A DNA stretch of 64,000 nt from Micrasema longulum (GCA_022494885.1 JAGVSM010001368.1:62001-126000); one strand, 5' to 3'; positions 23,301-29,455 are shown, numbered from the stretch's first letter. Notes: generated by a model not told the origin, from the sequence alone. Program-made: numbers and translations.

Positions 23301-23773
23301 CGTGTGGACTTCGCGCTCATTTAAAAAGATCATCAGGGTTGATGTTGACGATGGACGCTGCTTATGATCAGTTAGTGTTTCTGATCACAATGCATCGCCA
23401 TCATCAGGTGTTGAAAATGAACACTACAATGTGATCCAATGACTCAATAACAGTACAGAAACTCTGTAAAACTCAACTAGCATTTGCATGACGATTAATA
23501 AAAAAAAAAGATTTATTTTAATATCTATTAACGATTTACAAATTGTTCTATATTTCGATCAATATTTGGTAACCAATATCGAAAACTTACACTATTTTCT
23601 TATAATTATCCAAAACAGCTCTTTGTAACACGCAAACATTTGTGAAACTCACTAATAAACAGTTTCTTGAACCCAAAACCAACAAAGAAAGTCATAAATT
23701 TGTGAAACCACTCACCCACAATAAGGCACAGTATCAAGGCTTTGATAAAGTTACTCCCTAGAAGCTTCGACAT
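2143..23773 (-). CDS. obst-B: Obstructor-B / CPAP3-B cuticular chitin-binding protein (partial, exons 1-4)
   Basis: This is a secreted chitin-binding protein of the cuticle (CPAP3 class). The inferred join on the minus strand is 23773-23716, 7703-7529, 5233-5115 and 2343-2143, and every junction has GT-AG ends and keeps frame (phases 1, 2, 1, 1). The product starts MSKLLGSNFIKALILCLIV followed by VAVSGQ, a signal peptide probably cut after VAVSG. A Lys/Arg/Asp-rich linker follows, then CBM14 domain 1 (CPEPNGYFADAEQCDKYYEC ... EKCDLPFNIDC, six Cys) and domain 2 (LHCPRLHGYFAHADVTICDN ... CTWADEAKKKGC). The family has three CBM14 domains, so the third and the stop are left of position 1. The motifs CDLPFNIDC and CPAGLVFNDKTGIC are characteristic of obst-B rather than obst-A or Gasp, as I recall the family. 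No frameshift is seen. Intron 1 is 16 kb and full of transposons. Confidence 0.85.
2636..2905 (-). mobile_element. Jockey-like LINE 3' end
   Basis: It is closely similar to 13,690-13,950, starting with the ATTTATTTATTAACGGACATTG tail in plus orientation and ending at a sharp break after GGAGAATTAA. Read on the minus strand it contains only the last few codons of the reverse transcriptase ORF (…RLCRIVNS) and the 3' UTR. It lies in obst-B intron 3. Confidence 0.75.
3020..3180. repeat. Fragment related to repeat at 25,574-26,262
   Basis: The words TTGAGTGTCATCATTTTTGA and GGCTCGGG, and surrounding bases, match the interior of the second ACTAGCGGA-type repeat near 25,940-25,975. It is a diverged internal piece with no end preserved. 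Confidence 0.5.
3331..4009. other. Intronic sequence with no recognised feature
   Basis: A+T-rich intron 3 DNA of obst-B. A somewhat more G+C-rich patch at 3,720-3,890 has no open frame with exon boundaries and no match to other parts of the window. Confidence 0.5.
4010..4985 (-). mobile_element. L2/CR1-type LINE, C-terminal reverse transcriptase and 3' end
   Basis: The minus strand codes for about 245 uninterrupted residues (4,980 to 4,245). Reverse-transcriptase thumb and C-terminal motifs of CR1/L2 elements are visible in order: NRLTLNPSKTEQLW, LLGVLLNSNRSLDAQI, AFVVSRVDYCNGIYAGLP, LNAAARLIFG, ITPLLRELHWLRFPQRV and YELCWLMYKSLHNSAPEYL. The 3' UTR runs to about 4,010 and contains GCGCTTTACAAAG and TATATAGCGCC words in plus orientation, typical of L2 tails. 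The 5' part (endonuclease, catalytic FADD) is missing. The open frame suggests a fairly recent insertion into obst-B intron 3, close to exon 3. Confidence 0.88.
5115..5233 (-). CDS. obst-B: obst-B exon 3 (end of first CBM14 domain)
   Basis: The acceptor ATTCCAG ends at 5234 and the donor GTAAGT starts at 5114. The 119-base exon reads REGAITEKLCPDGMVFNDYS then PDQEKCDLPFNIDCSQRPNR. It supplies Cys 4-6 of domain 1 and joins in frame to exon 2 (AG + G gives Arg) and exon 4 (C + AG gives Gln). The split of CBM14 domain 1 between Cys 3 and Cys 4 is well supported by both phases. Confidence 0.93.
5270..5480 (+). repeat. Degenerate interspersed repeat (CACGTCGCAACGGAGCGACC type)
   Basis: The run of TTTGT words followed by CTTCCTTCACGTCGCAACGG and GATCGACATTATT resembles a repeat I know to be common in insect genomes. 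It is followed by a G-rich run near 5,430. The copy is partial. The apparent 66-residue frame inside it is not a gene. Confidence 0.5.
5640..6005. repeat. Foldback repeat family C, copy 1
   Basis: It shares the words ATATTTTGAGTTTGTCCAAA, AATCAGATGAATCTC, TTGAAGAAATATGAATGTT, TTACACTGTGT and GTCATAAGCCC with the copies at 8,100, 27,380, 32,600 and 54,225. It begins in one orientation and ends with the reverse orientation of the arm (CTCTGTTCTTCATCCCTGTT). Confidence 0.7.
6024..6275 (+). mobile_element. tRNA-derived SINE, family 1 (5'-truncated)
   Basis: The copy starts inside the A box (TGTCAGCGCG) and has a full B box GGTTCGATTCC. The body CACCAGAATATTTCATGATC, GGTACCTGAAGCATAAGAC and the end CATTAGGTGCGGAAAGGGAA follow. 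It is the same family as 49,544 (plus), 61,951-62,210 (minus) and 41,752-42,333 (minus). Confidence 0.85.
6276..7095 (+). mobile_element. Jockey-like LINE, frameshifted C-terminal reverse transcriptase and 3' UTR
   Basis: Coding starts near 6,280 (NKNQLYMNTSKCYSMTFTKS) and continues with the thumb motif IRDLGVIFDNRLLFGSHI to about 6,520. A frameshift in a run of A/T moves the frame to KPNTLKTLYNTFVRSNLEFA and IERIENLQRKFLKYLDYKK. The 3' part (6,940-7,095) is matched in reverse at 50,560-50,780. It is a dead 5'-truncated copy that abuts the preceding SINE. Confidence 0.82.
7096..7240 (-). mobile_element. SINE family 2, partial and decayed
   Basis: The layout matches 22,800-22,930: a poly(T)-rich run, TTTGCGTTCTTATGATTTAC, then AAATAACTCACTATTAG and a B-box-like GGTTAGAATCC on the minus strand. 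The A-box end is lost. Confidence 0.5.
7529..7703 (-). CDS. obst-B: obst-B exon 2 (linker and start of first CBM14 domain)
   Basis: The acceptor TTTTAG ends at 7704 and the donor GTAAAA starts at 7528. The exon codes for AVSGQVPRKNDAARRKTSQK, EKAQPKDSDEDVQTSSQ, then CPEPNGYFADAEQCDKYYEC. It contains the end of the signal peptide, a charged linker of about 34 residues and Cys 1-3 of CBM14 domain 1. It enters with two bases (V codon shared with exon 1) and leaves with two bases (Arg shared with exon 3). Confidence 0.93.
7720..8030 (-). mobile_element. Probable LINE 3' fragment
   Basis: A 75-residue frame on the minus strand (7,990-7,763; ITRIFNAFLLTTNPHLKSSF) ends at a tail with ATAAATAAATT next to the exon 2 acceptor. 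The tail shape resembles the other LINE ends here, but I do not recognise the peptide, so the assignment is weak. Confidence 0.35.
8100..8505. repeat. Foldback repeat family C, copy 2
   Basis: It contains ACAATATTTTGAGTTTGTC, GACCCCCTAGGAAGC, GGCATCTAGAGGGTTTATGG and CTGTCATTGAATGGTTTAAG, then the TTTGCCTAGTGCGCATGTGA half in the other direction. It is the same family as 27,380 and 54,225. Confidence 0.75.
8590..8810 (+). mobile_element. Jockey-like LINE fragment
   Basis: The plus strand reads MIWGPYEMKYSVMVERVHNK, FLRLLYMREYRYYPWLYPTE and FLQGMLGYSSLKTRRNVYL. This matches the minus-strand element at 47,241-47,756 (IIWSPHEARYTLMVERVQKK ... FLLGMLGYHSL) at most positions. Both ends are truncated. 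Confidence 0.8.
8812..8990 (+). mobile_element. LINE 3' end (LFKSHLKKHLLSLP family)
   Basis: The frame AKLSARLWDHLPPTIKDVTT LSLFKSHLKKHLLSLP stop is a CR1/L2-like C-terminus. Related ends are at 11,695-11,960 (plus) and 51,040-51,250 (minus). It is joined directly to the jockey-like fragment, so one inserted into or next to the other. Confidence 0.75.
9480..11030. promoter_or_regulatory. CpG-containing, low-repeat block in obst-B intron 1 (candidate enhancer)
   Basis: Around the inserted family A repeat (10,011-10,530) the sequence is richer in CpG and in G+C than anything nearby (for example CTCGCGCGTGCGCATTGG). It has no convincing exon. The word AAGTCAACG occurs at 9,737, 9,857, 10,562 and 10,585. 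Inverted related segments at 9,924-9,956 and 10,983-11,012 leave open that part of it is an old DNA element. The regulatory role is inference only. Confidence 0.3.
10011..10530 (+). repeat. Interspersed repeat family A, copy 1 (probable LINE 3' end)
   Basis: About 500 bases match 48,510-49,020 (plus) and the last 260 match 26,785-27,050 (minus). Shared words include CTCTATCTATCC, CACACGTTTTGTATATCCG, CATTTCTTAGGCATCC and TTGAGTTGTTGTAACT. It ends in an AATAAATAAAAAAAT tail, as expected of a retroposon. Confidence 0.8.
11518..11527. promoter_or_regulatory. Palindromic Grainyhead-type site
   Basis: TAACCGGTTA contains AACCGGTT, the symmetrical consensus of Grainyhead, the epidermal factor that drives many insect cuticle genes. 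It lies in intron 1 of obst-B, outside recognised repeats. A single 8-base match is weak evidence; binding is not shown. Confidence 0.3.
11695..11960 (+). mobile_element. LINE 3' end (LKKHLLFLP type)
   Basis: TCCACTATCAACGATGTTTT, CTGTTTAAGTCAG and AAAAAACATCTTCTTTTTCT parallel the C-terminal codons at 8,850-8,930, with frameshifts. An A+T-rich 3' UTR follows to about 11,960. Confidence 0.6.
12248..13294. mobile_element. Non-autonomous Tc1/mariner-like element, about 1.05 kb
   Basis: Terminal inverted repeats face inward from TATACAGGTGGCCGGAGAAC at the left and from the complement of GGCCACCCTGTATAATTG at the right, with about 40 matching bases that include TGACGTCC. Flanking TA on each side fits a TA target duplication. 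Inside, further inverted words (GCCTCATATTGA / TCAATATGAGGC) lie near 13,015 and 13,235. No transposase frame remains, and an RTE fragment is nested at 12,455. Confidence 0.75.
12455..12625 (+). mobile_element. RTE-type LINE fragment nested in mariner-like element
   Basis: RRTGGPSITIFRMYSAELME corresponds to GRPSMTIFRLYSVELRG of the copy at 35,085-35,450. A short LINE 3' tail follows. It is dead and interrupted by stops. Confidence 0.55.
13593..14575. mobile_element. Foldback element with 50-60-bp arms, split by a LINE
   Basis: The left arm (about 13,593-13,645: AAATCAAACACTGATTTGAG, TCCACTGAACACT) is the reverse complement of the right arm (about 14,512-14,572: GTTCAGTAGACTCAAATCAG, TGTTTGATTTC). 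A third piece, GTGTTCAGTAGACTCAAAT, stands at 13,667-13,685. The LINE at 13,690-14,105 and CGGCGAAACAATTG near 14,452 lie inside. This is a hairpin MITE or foldback transposon. Confidence 0.65.
13690..14105 (-). mobile_element. Jockey-like LINE, 3' end
   Basis: The minus strand codes for MFGILNGIYDVPSLLGQVKF, NIPTRRLRNKEVLFIDQHRT, NYGLNSPMTRLCRIVNSRQD and LDFFGLSLQRFKRALNK stop (14,074-13,841). This is the C-terminus of a non-LTR reverse transcriptase. The 3' UTR and an AATAAATAAAT tail reach 13,690. A shorter copy is at 2,636-2,905 and a relative at 22,255-22,690. Confidence 0.85.
14661..15102. mobile_element. Short TIR element (GGGWACTAYTTGCAAACCCG), 442 bp
   Basis: Ends 14,661-14,689 and 15,074-15,102 are inverted repeats matching at 27 of 29 positions (core TTGCAAACCCGGCAAAATCC). 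The interior has no coding. No clear target duplication is visible. TTAA follows the right end but not the left, so a piggyBac assignment is not supported. Confidence 0.75.
15470..16240 (-). mobile_element. LINE C-terminal remnant
   Basis: On the minus strand IKYLRVYIDQNLKWKDHISE LVKRIRKC (16,205-16,115) is the thumb motif of a non-LTR reverse transcriptase. Further down, frameshifted pieces such as KNYNYLPNELK match the usual C-terminus. Many stops are present. Confidence 0.7.
16870..17215 (-). mobile_element. LINE 3' end, decayed
   Basis: The minus strand carries NFDVTRGVISEITMVFIPLC then frameshifted codons that parallel the YGLNSPMTRLCRIVNS region of 13,841-14,074. The tail in plus orientation is TTTATTTATTTATATATACG. 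Confidence 0.6.
17216..19330. other. A+T-rich intron 1 sequence without recognised features
   Basis: No coding exon, TIR pair or SINE box is evident. Short frames here (such as 18,642-18,869) show no composition shift or splice support. The block is probably unique intronic DNA of obst-B. Confidence 0.5.
19330..19455 (-). mobile_element. LINE 3' tail
   Basis: Read on the minus strand it runs AATATGGAAACTTCCCTGGTCC, GTACTGTATGTTTCCTG, AATAAAAGAAAATAAAAAT. This is a retroposon 3' end with an A-rich tail but no coding left. Confidence 0.45.
20314..21000. repeat. Tandem repeat, about 242-bp unit, 2.9 copies
   Basis: TTTCACTTTGTAAAAAGTAA occurs at 20,314 and 20,557 and, with one change, at 20,798, giving periods of 243 and 241. 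Each unit continues with TATTCAACATGATTTTCTTAC, AAACTGCTACCTATTATTG and CTATGGGCGTTTA, and a linker with AATCCGGTATTCTTCTTTCA joins units. The GGGCGTTTA end resembles a LINE 3' end, so this may be a tandemly amplified tail. Confidence 0.9.
21200..21690 (+). mobile_element. RTE-type LINE C-terminal remnant
   Basis: STEALDMFERRVLCQICGPV KDREKWR is the well-known end-domain motif of insect RTE elements. It is followed by frames matching the GRPIGRRRRGRP and NWRTAAQDRASWR blocks (here GHPVGKRRIRRPIP and a frameshifted AAQDRRSWRQ) and a final GLWRHQIR-like end at 21,670. Several frameshifts and stops are present. Confidence 0.85.
21687..22010 (-). pseudogene. Mariner-like transposase with large internal deletion
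   Basis: A continuous 106-residue frame on the minus strand starts MERRTLEQRLQITLIY, the usual N-terminus of a mariner-like (IS630-type) transposase. It then passes directly to the C-terminal part NLPPRFCNLRPLEYFLLDYV KSMIYDSKP. The normal protein has about 350 residues, so the DNA-binding and most of the catalytic DDE region are gone. The C-terminal catalytic Asp position reads CNLRPLEYF where families usually have CDLTPLDYF, so both acidic residues there are altered. It abuts the RTE remnant. Confidence 0.75.
22255..22690 (-). mobile_element. Jockey-like LINE 3' end
   Basis: The minus strand codes for SISFHVPNRVTRSQNLLFIK, SSKSNFGFYAPMSRMCRLVN and SSHDLEFFVIDLPAFRRSLHD stop (22,670-22,479), similar to the element at 13,841-14,074. 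The 3' UTR ends in an ATTTATTTATTTATT run in plus orientation at 22,262. Confidence 0.82.
22740..22978 (-). mobile_element. tRNA-derived SINE, family 2
   Basis: From right to left on the minus strand: GGGTTGTGGTCCCGTGGTTA (A-box region), GTGTCGCGGACTC, then a B-box-like TGTTCAAACC, a body with AAATAACTC and a poly(A)-rich tail. Related pieces are at 61,700-61,805 and 7,096-7,240. Internal promoter boxes are degenerate and no intact tRNA fold is claimed. Confidence 0.65.
23716..23773 (-). CDS. obst-B: obst-B exon 1 (start codon and signal peptide)
   Basis: ATG is at 23,773-23,771 and the 58-base coding exon ends in G before donor GTGAGT. It codes for MSKLLGSNFIKALILCLIV, which with exon 2 gives a typical signal peptide with hydrophobic core FIKALILCLIVVAV. 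The single leftover base G plus TT of exon 2 makes Val, so the 16-kb intron is phase 1. No other ATG upstream in frame is needed. The start is supported by the promoter motifs 63 bases upstream. Confidence 0.88.
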
Positions 23774-23803
23774 CGTTAAAAGGAACTTATCGATAAATAT
23801 TTA

Positions 23804-23838
23804 ATAACTGTCTTTTACTACACACGTCGCAAGACTGA
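23804..23838 (-). promoter_or_regulatory. obst-B core promoter (Inr plus DPE)
   Basis: On the minus strand the initiator TCAGTC places +1 at 23,836. At +28 to +33 (23,809-23,804) stands AGTTAT, which fits the DPE consensus RGWYVT at its required spacing. No TATA box is seen at -30. The predicted 5' UTR is 63 bases. Confidence 0.5.
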
Positions 23839-24039
23839 CGCCGTTGGTCGAATGTTTTTTTCTTTTCGAAGCGACCATTGCTGGCCATCGGTTTAACTGG
23901 TAATGTAGAAAATATCAGCGGTCGACAAACTGTGGGATCGAAGCTCAGAATTTATTTTGATTGTGCATATTTTTAATAAAAAATTTATTCAAGTTTGCTA
24001 GTGCGAATTCTTGGTGAATTTTCAATGTAATTTACCATA

Positions 24040-24215
24040 GAAATATAAGACGACTGAAACTGAAATCCATTAATAAGGAAAAACCGGTGATAAAAAAATC
24101 GTCGTGGACTGCCTTCCTGAACGGTGGGAGCTCAGAAGTGTGAAGAAGAGGAAACGTGAGTTGAGGCTTTCCTGAGGCATCTCTAGCACGTGCCCAAGCC
24201 AGGTCCACCACCATC
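24040..24215 (-). mobile_element. RTE-type LINE fragment
   Basis: The minus strand parallels the copy at 35,200-35,330 (TGGACCTGGCTTGG, GATGCCTCAGGA, TTTCCTCTTCTTC, GGAAGGCAGTCCACGACGAT). The frame is broken and it ends abruptly at 24,215 against another LINE tail. Confidence 0.65.
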
Positions 24216-24217
24216 CG

Positions 24218-24800
24218 GCTCCCCGGTCGTTCCCCAAATTACAAATTACTTCGGAGAGCGAACGTGAAATTGCGTAATTCCAAAATTGTTTAATAATCTC
24301 CCACAAACCATCATTAAACACGAAAGATCTTCAGATGAAAAAAATTATAAAGAAATATCTTCTTCATATTTAATAGTGCCTGTTAATAAATAAATTTGTT
24401 TAAGATCCAAATAAAATAATGTAAAATAAACTTGTCATAAATAAAATAAATGAGTACTATCGAAAAGTATTTAGCCTTATACCCGTATGCAGAGACAAAA
24501 CTTAAGGTGAGGAAAGTACATTCTATTGTCTCCACCTTCAGGTTATTCTCCGCATTTGAAATTAGAATGTACTTTCCTCACCTTAAGTTTTGTCTCTGCA
24601 TACGGGTATTAGACTTATACCCGTATGCAGAGACAAAACTTAAGGTGAGGAAAGTACATTCTATTGTCTTCACCTTCGGGTTATTTTCCGCATTTGAGAT
24701 TAAAATGTACTTTCCTCACCTTAAGTTTGGTCTCTGCATATGGGTAATAGTGGGAAACTAATTGTTAAATGTATTTTAAAATATCAGATAACGCTGCTTT
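24218..24800 (+). mobile_element. CR1-like LINE 3' end carrying a MITE pair
   Basis: RSFPKLQITSESE and following codons, then AATAGTGCCTGTTAATAAAT and GTATTTAGCCTTA, match the element at 42,870-43,190. The two copies continue together after the MITE insertion (GTGGGAAACTAATTGT versus GTGGGTGACAAATTGT). This fixes the MITE boundaries. Confidence 0.8.
24480..24746. mobile_element. Tandem pair of 129-bp hairpin MITEs
   Basis: Copies at 24,480-24,608 and 24,618-24,746 each have inverted arms of about 45 bases starting TACCCGTATGCAGAGACAAA. They are spaced by TTAGACTTA, and TTAGCCTTA precedes the first, so the duplicated unit is 138 bp. The uninterrupted relative at 43,110-43,130 reads TTTAGACTTAGTGGG, implying a 3-bp TTA target duplication as in PIF/Harbinger elements. 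The superfamily is inferred from target length only. Confidence 0.85.
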
Positions 24801-24979
24801 GCAGCACTAAAACTGAATGTGTAGTAACTACACATCACTAGGAAGAGAGATTCAACATAAAAAAAAAAAAAAAAAAATTTATTTCACAAAAAAACTGGGC
24901 ATAACCCGTGTCGAGGCATTAATTTACATTATTTTTATTTTATGTTCTAGTACATGATAGATATAATATAATTTAATAA

Positions 24980-25573
24980 ACTAGTGGACCTGACGGACGT
25001 TGTCCTGCCCAAACGTTGGTTTGCTTGCTGTTAGCTTGGAAAAAGACTTTTGTTGGATAAGCAGGTACCTAGGTACTTGTTTATGGTTGAATTCCAAAAC
25101 ATAAAATAAATATTTTTTTAAATATTGCATTCTTTTTGCAAACGTTAAACTCCGGCCTTTTCACCAACAAAGGGATGTACTAATGTAGGAATACGATTTT
25201 TTTAAATGTATTGAATTTAATATTATTTTAGTATTAATAAAAATCCAGTAAAAAGAAATAAATGGGTGTAAATTATAAGGAATTAAAGGAAAGAATCTGA
25301 CTGAGATCCACAAAAAACTAATGTTGTTTATAAACATTCAAAAACAAACTTTTTTATACACAAAAAACAACATCTTTCCATTTTTTTGTAAATGCATTCT
25401 CGTCGAATGCAACCTCCTTACTTATTTTTTACATATCAGATTGAAGATTTGAATATTTACGAACACGCACAGTGCAAAGATCTATATTCCTCTGAAAACG
25501 GCACGTAAGTCGGTTAGGCCGTTTAGGAGGAGTTCAGTGACATTACACGTACAGAGGAATTATATATATATAA
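24980..25573 (+). repeat. Interspersed repeat family B, copy 1
   Basis: It starts ACTAGTGGACCTGACGGACG TTGTCCTGCC and ends ACACGTACAGAGGAATTATA TATATATAAAG. Internal blocks AAACTCCGGCCTTTTCACC, GGTACCTAGGTACTTG and GGCCGTTTAGGAGGAGTTCA are shared with 37,471-38,149 and 51,852-52,539. The tail resembles RTE-type 3' ends, so these are probably non-autonomous retroposons. No coding capacity. Confidence 0.85.
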
Positions 25574-26262
25574 AGACTAGCGGATCCGACAGACGTTGTC
25601 CTGCCCGAGCGTTGGCTTGCCTGCTATCATCTTGGAAAGATACTTTTAATCTAGGTACTTGTTTGTTCTTACCCCGTGTTAGTGATATGTTAGGTTGAAT
25701 TATCGACTTTTTATTAAAACTATTGTGTCATAAAAATTAATATACCCTCAGGCCAGCATTTTTGCTTATTGGGAATATTTAGTACAAAAAAAATATGCAA
25801 TGTAATGAAAGATGTAAAATCAAAACGATGTATTTTGTCATTTCCGTAATTTATTTTGGTTTCGAATTCGATGTCAAGATCACATCAAAACACGGCTGGC
25901 GATTAGAGAATGACTAAATTCGCTTTGGGCATAAGTTGAGTGTCATAATTTTAAAAGGCTCGGGTTAAAACGCAGTCTGGCTTTTCTCCATCAACACGCG
26001 TTCACGCATTTTCTCCATAAATTGTGGCATTAGAGTAGTGATTTTTGCACGATTTTGATATAAGCACGATGAGGCTTCTTAGCCAATCAAACGTTGAGAT
26101 AAAACAAAAAAATAAACCCTTATTACGAATACATAAATAGGTTAAAAAGGTCCAAAATGAATAACGTGTGTAATTAATTAATAACGAAAAAAATTTTTGT
26201 TCATCCAGCTCATAAAAGGCAAGCTATTGTTCGAGCAGGACAACGTCTGTCGGGTCTGCTTG
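25574..26262. repeat. Family B variant with inverted ends
   Basis: It follows copy 1 without a gap (TATAAAG then ACTAGCGGATCC). The first 45 bases return in reverse orientation at 26,218-26,262 (AGCAGGACAACGTCTGTCGG). The interior does not resemble copy 1, but part of it recurs at 3,020-3,180. It could be two fragments head to head or a foldback derivative. Confidence 0.7.
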
Positions 26263-26784
26263 TGGTTAATAAATATTAATGTCTTCATCTTGATTCAAAG
26301 CATTAGTAGTGAATTCTAAAACCATTATTTAATAACCAAATAATATAAAATTGTACTTTCTAAATAAGCATATTATCGGGTTGTAGACCTCTGCGTTTTA
26401 TATAGCGTGAACTCGCCGAAGTTGTTATTGTACATGGCGCGGCATACGACTTCTATAACCTGTATTGTTACAAACGACAATCTAAACCTCTTAGAAATTA
26501 TTGGTAAAGCCTTCATCAAGCAAATTATATGCATCGGCGTTGGATCTTGGAATATCTTCTCTCTTTTATTGACGCACGACTAGTGACCCTCCAACGAATG
26601 TTACAGTATTTGTATCGATTTGATGTCTATTTTATTATTTATTTTACAAAGAAAGACAACCGAAATTGTATGCAAATAATTCCGTTTCTTAGAGAAAAAA
26701 CACGAAAATCTACTTTTTGCCGCTTTGAAGTTAAAAATGCAAAAGTTATCGCAGTAAGGTATTTTATACTTTAAATTTATTTAT

Positions 26785-27050
26785 AAATCATATAACTTAA
26801 AGTATTTTATAAGCATAATACGTTGAATTACATTCCCAAGAGTTACAACAACTCAATTTGGGACATTAATAATATTAATATTTAGAAAATAACACATTTT
26901 GAGAACAACAAAGAAACAAAGCAAGTTTAGCACATTTATAACTAAATATACAACTACAATTTATACGCCTAAAACCTTTTTTTACACAAGAAGAATAAAT
27001 TTATTTATTTAAAAAAACGCTTTCAAGAATAAAAAAAAGTAGTAAATCTA
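26785..27050 (-). repeat. Interspersed repeat family A, copy 3
   Basis: The minus strand matches the last 260 bases of 10,011-10,530 (ACAACTCAATTTGGGACATTA in plus orientation, AACCTTTTTTTACACAAG). It is 5'-truncated. Confidence 0.8.
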
Positions 27051-27386
27051 CTAATGAAATACCAAAATCTCCTTTCGTTATAAAAATGCTTTTTTAACCT
27101 AGCTGGACCAAAGGGGGGATTCCAATCCCCCATAGACCAATTTGGTCAATTTAACTTCATGTACATTTCGACAAACTAACAAAAATGAGTAAAATCCAAG
27201 AATGAGTAAAATATGTGTAAGGAAAACATGAATAAATTATTGCACGGTTATATACACTTCCAATGTTTTATTATCCTGATGCCATATACAAGTAGGCGTT
27301 GGGGTCGTTTGGTCCCCCCGTTAGGATCATGTGTAATTTTTGGATGCTTAGTGAGGGGAGGGTTAAGTTGAAATAAAAATGGGAAC

Positions 27387-28480
27387 CAACAATATTTTGA
27401 GTTTGTCCAAATTTTTGTAGACAAGGACTGGATTCAACTCCCTAGGAAGCAGTTAATATTAACATATTACAAAAGAGATGAAGAACATTTTAGAGAAGGT
27501 GATATAGAAGTCTAGGCATCTACAGGGCTTATGACCCGTCAATGGCTGGTTTAAGTGGCCACTTTACACACTGTGTAACATTCACCATTCGGCCTATATT
27601 TGAACATCTATATACTTTCAATTCTTTCGTATGTTGATGTTTTTGAAGTTAAAGAGCTGAAACCTTTATTTATGTGGGCGAGATTCATCTGATTAAATTT
27701 TATCACCTACATACTAGGCAGCGCCTGAAATATTTATTTTTCAATTTAAAAAATATGGTTGGTAAATTCACCAAGTCCATGAAGAAGTATAAAAAATATT
27801 TTATACTTCTCTCTATAAATTTCTACATTACCTTCTCTAAAATGTTCTTCATTTCTGTTATAATATGTTAATATTAACAGCTTTCCAGGGAGTTGAATCC
27901 AGTCCTTTTCTACAAAAAATTGGCAAACTCAAAATATTGTTAATAAATCCACCTGGTCTATGAAGAAGCTTAAATATTCAGGAATTGGCTTGTATGAAAA
28001 TGATCTAATTCAATCAGATAAATCTCACCCGCATAAATAAAGGTTTCAGCTCGGTCACTTCAAAAACATCAACAGATGAAAGAATTGAAGGAATATAGAA
28101 GTTCAAATATGGGCAGAATTGTGAATATTACACAGTGCATAAAGTGGCCACTCAAATCAGCCAATGACAGGTCGTAAGCCCTGTAAATGCCGATTACTTT
28201 CTAAAATTTTCGTCATTCCTGATGTAATATGTTAAAAACAAGAATGTTCAAACATAGGCAGAATGGTGAATGTTACACAGTGTGTAAAGTGGTCACTGTA
28301 ACCAGGCAATGATAGATCATAAGCCCTGTAAATGCCTAGACTTCTATATTACCATCTCAAAAATTTGTACCATCTCTGTTGCAACAAATTTAGATTTTAA
28401 TTCATTATCTTTGAAAATAACTAATGTGGCCACTTTAGCCCTGTGAATGGCATAGACTTACATATTCTCATGTATTACAT
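27387..28480. repeat. Foldback repeat family C, copy 3 cluster
   Basis: A first element (27,387-27,941) has arms of about 110 bases: ACAATATTTTGAGTTTGTCC, GGATTCAACTCCCTAGGAAG, TTAATATTAACATATTACAA and their complements at the right. Further partial arms follow to 28,480 (GAATGTTACACAGTGTGTAA, CAATGATAGATCATAAGCCC), giving several head-to-head pieces. Confidence 0.8.
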
Positions 28481-28889
28481 ATATTCAAGTTTTCCCCCTC
28501 TGTTGCAATAAATTTAAAATTTGAATCCTTCAAAATGTTTCATTTCATCAATTTAGCTTTGAAAATGTCTTTTATTTTTTATTTTCTTCACAACAAACCT
28601 AAGTTGTGATAATATCAATTTTTTTTTGTGCTCTTTGGACATGTATTCAAATTGTTTGACTAATTATTAAAAAACTTAATTTGAATTAAATGTAGGCTGA
28701 AAAATTCAATGCCATTGCAAAAAACACGCACATAAATATGTATTATTCATTGACCCACTTTATTAACGGTTTTATGATAATTTTTGATCGACAATATAGT
28801 TTAATTTGGTTCGTATAATTACATGATCTTCCTAAGTCCGGGCGGAATATTTAAAACAGTTGTATGTGTAAATCATAGGTGTTCATTTA

Positions 28890-29455
28890 CTTAACGGGAA
28901 AATGTTTGTATAAATACGGCTTATTTATAAACCCATCTAAAACACAAATTATGTTTGCGGGTAGTTAAACATTGCTAAGTAAGTTAAACGCGTATTCTCT
29001 AAATCCTCGTAATGTCAATGGTACCTATATCTAATCCAGGAAATCTATAAAAAATCTGATGAACATCTATGCTGGCGAGCTCATAATAATGATTAAGCCC
29101 CAAAATATTTTAGAAGATTAAAAAAGATCTTTCCAATTAATAATAAATGCTCACGCGTACAAGCATTACTGCTACCCATTCCAGATTACGCTGATGTTTC
29201 CATGACTGATTTAAGCTGTGAACAACTCGATAAACTTGAACCACTTCAAAATACGTGCATAAGGTACATTTTTGGTCTTAGTGGGATGCTCATTCAGTTG
29301 GGACTGTGCTTCCTTCCAAGCGGAACGCACACGTTATTTTGTTTTGTCCTTCCCTTACGGGGGTGGTATTCGGATCCTTCAGAATACATGTATAGGGTAT
29401 TTTTATGGTTTTGAGGTATACGACTACATTTTTGATTATCGCAGGCAATTGAAAT
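28890..29455 (+). mobile_element. LINE reverse transcriptase remnant
   Basis: YGLFINPSKTQIMFAG near 28,915 is the conserved block before the thumb domain, and SCEQLDKLEPLQNTCIRYIF (29,214-29,275) is the C-terminal block. The end of that block is repeated in altered form about 110 bases later (LQNTCIGYFYGF). Frameshifts and stops interrupt it. Confidence 0.7.

Noticed and set aside
24450..24761. 103-codon frame with internal repeats
   Set aside because: The repeats (YPYAETKLKVRKVHS twice) only mirror the tandem MITE pair.
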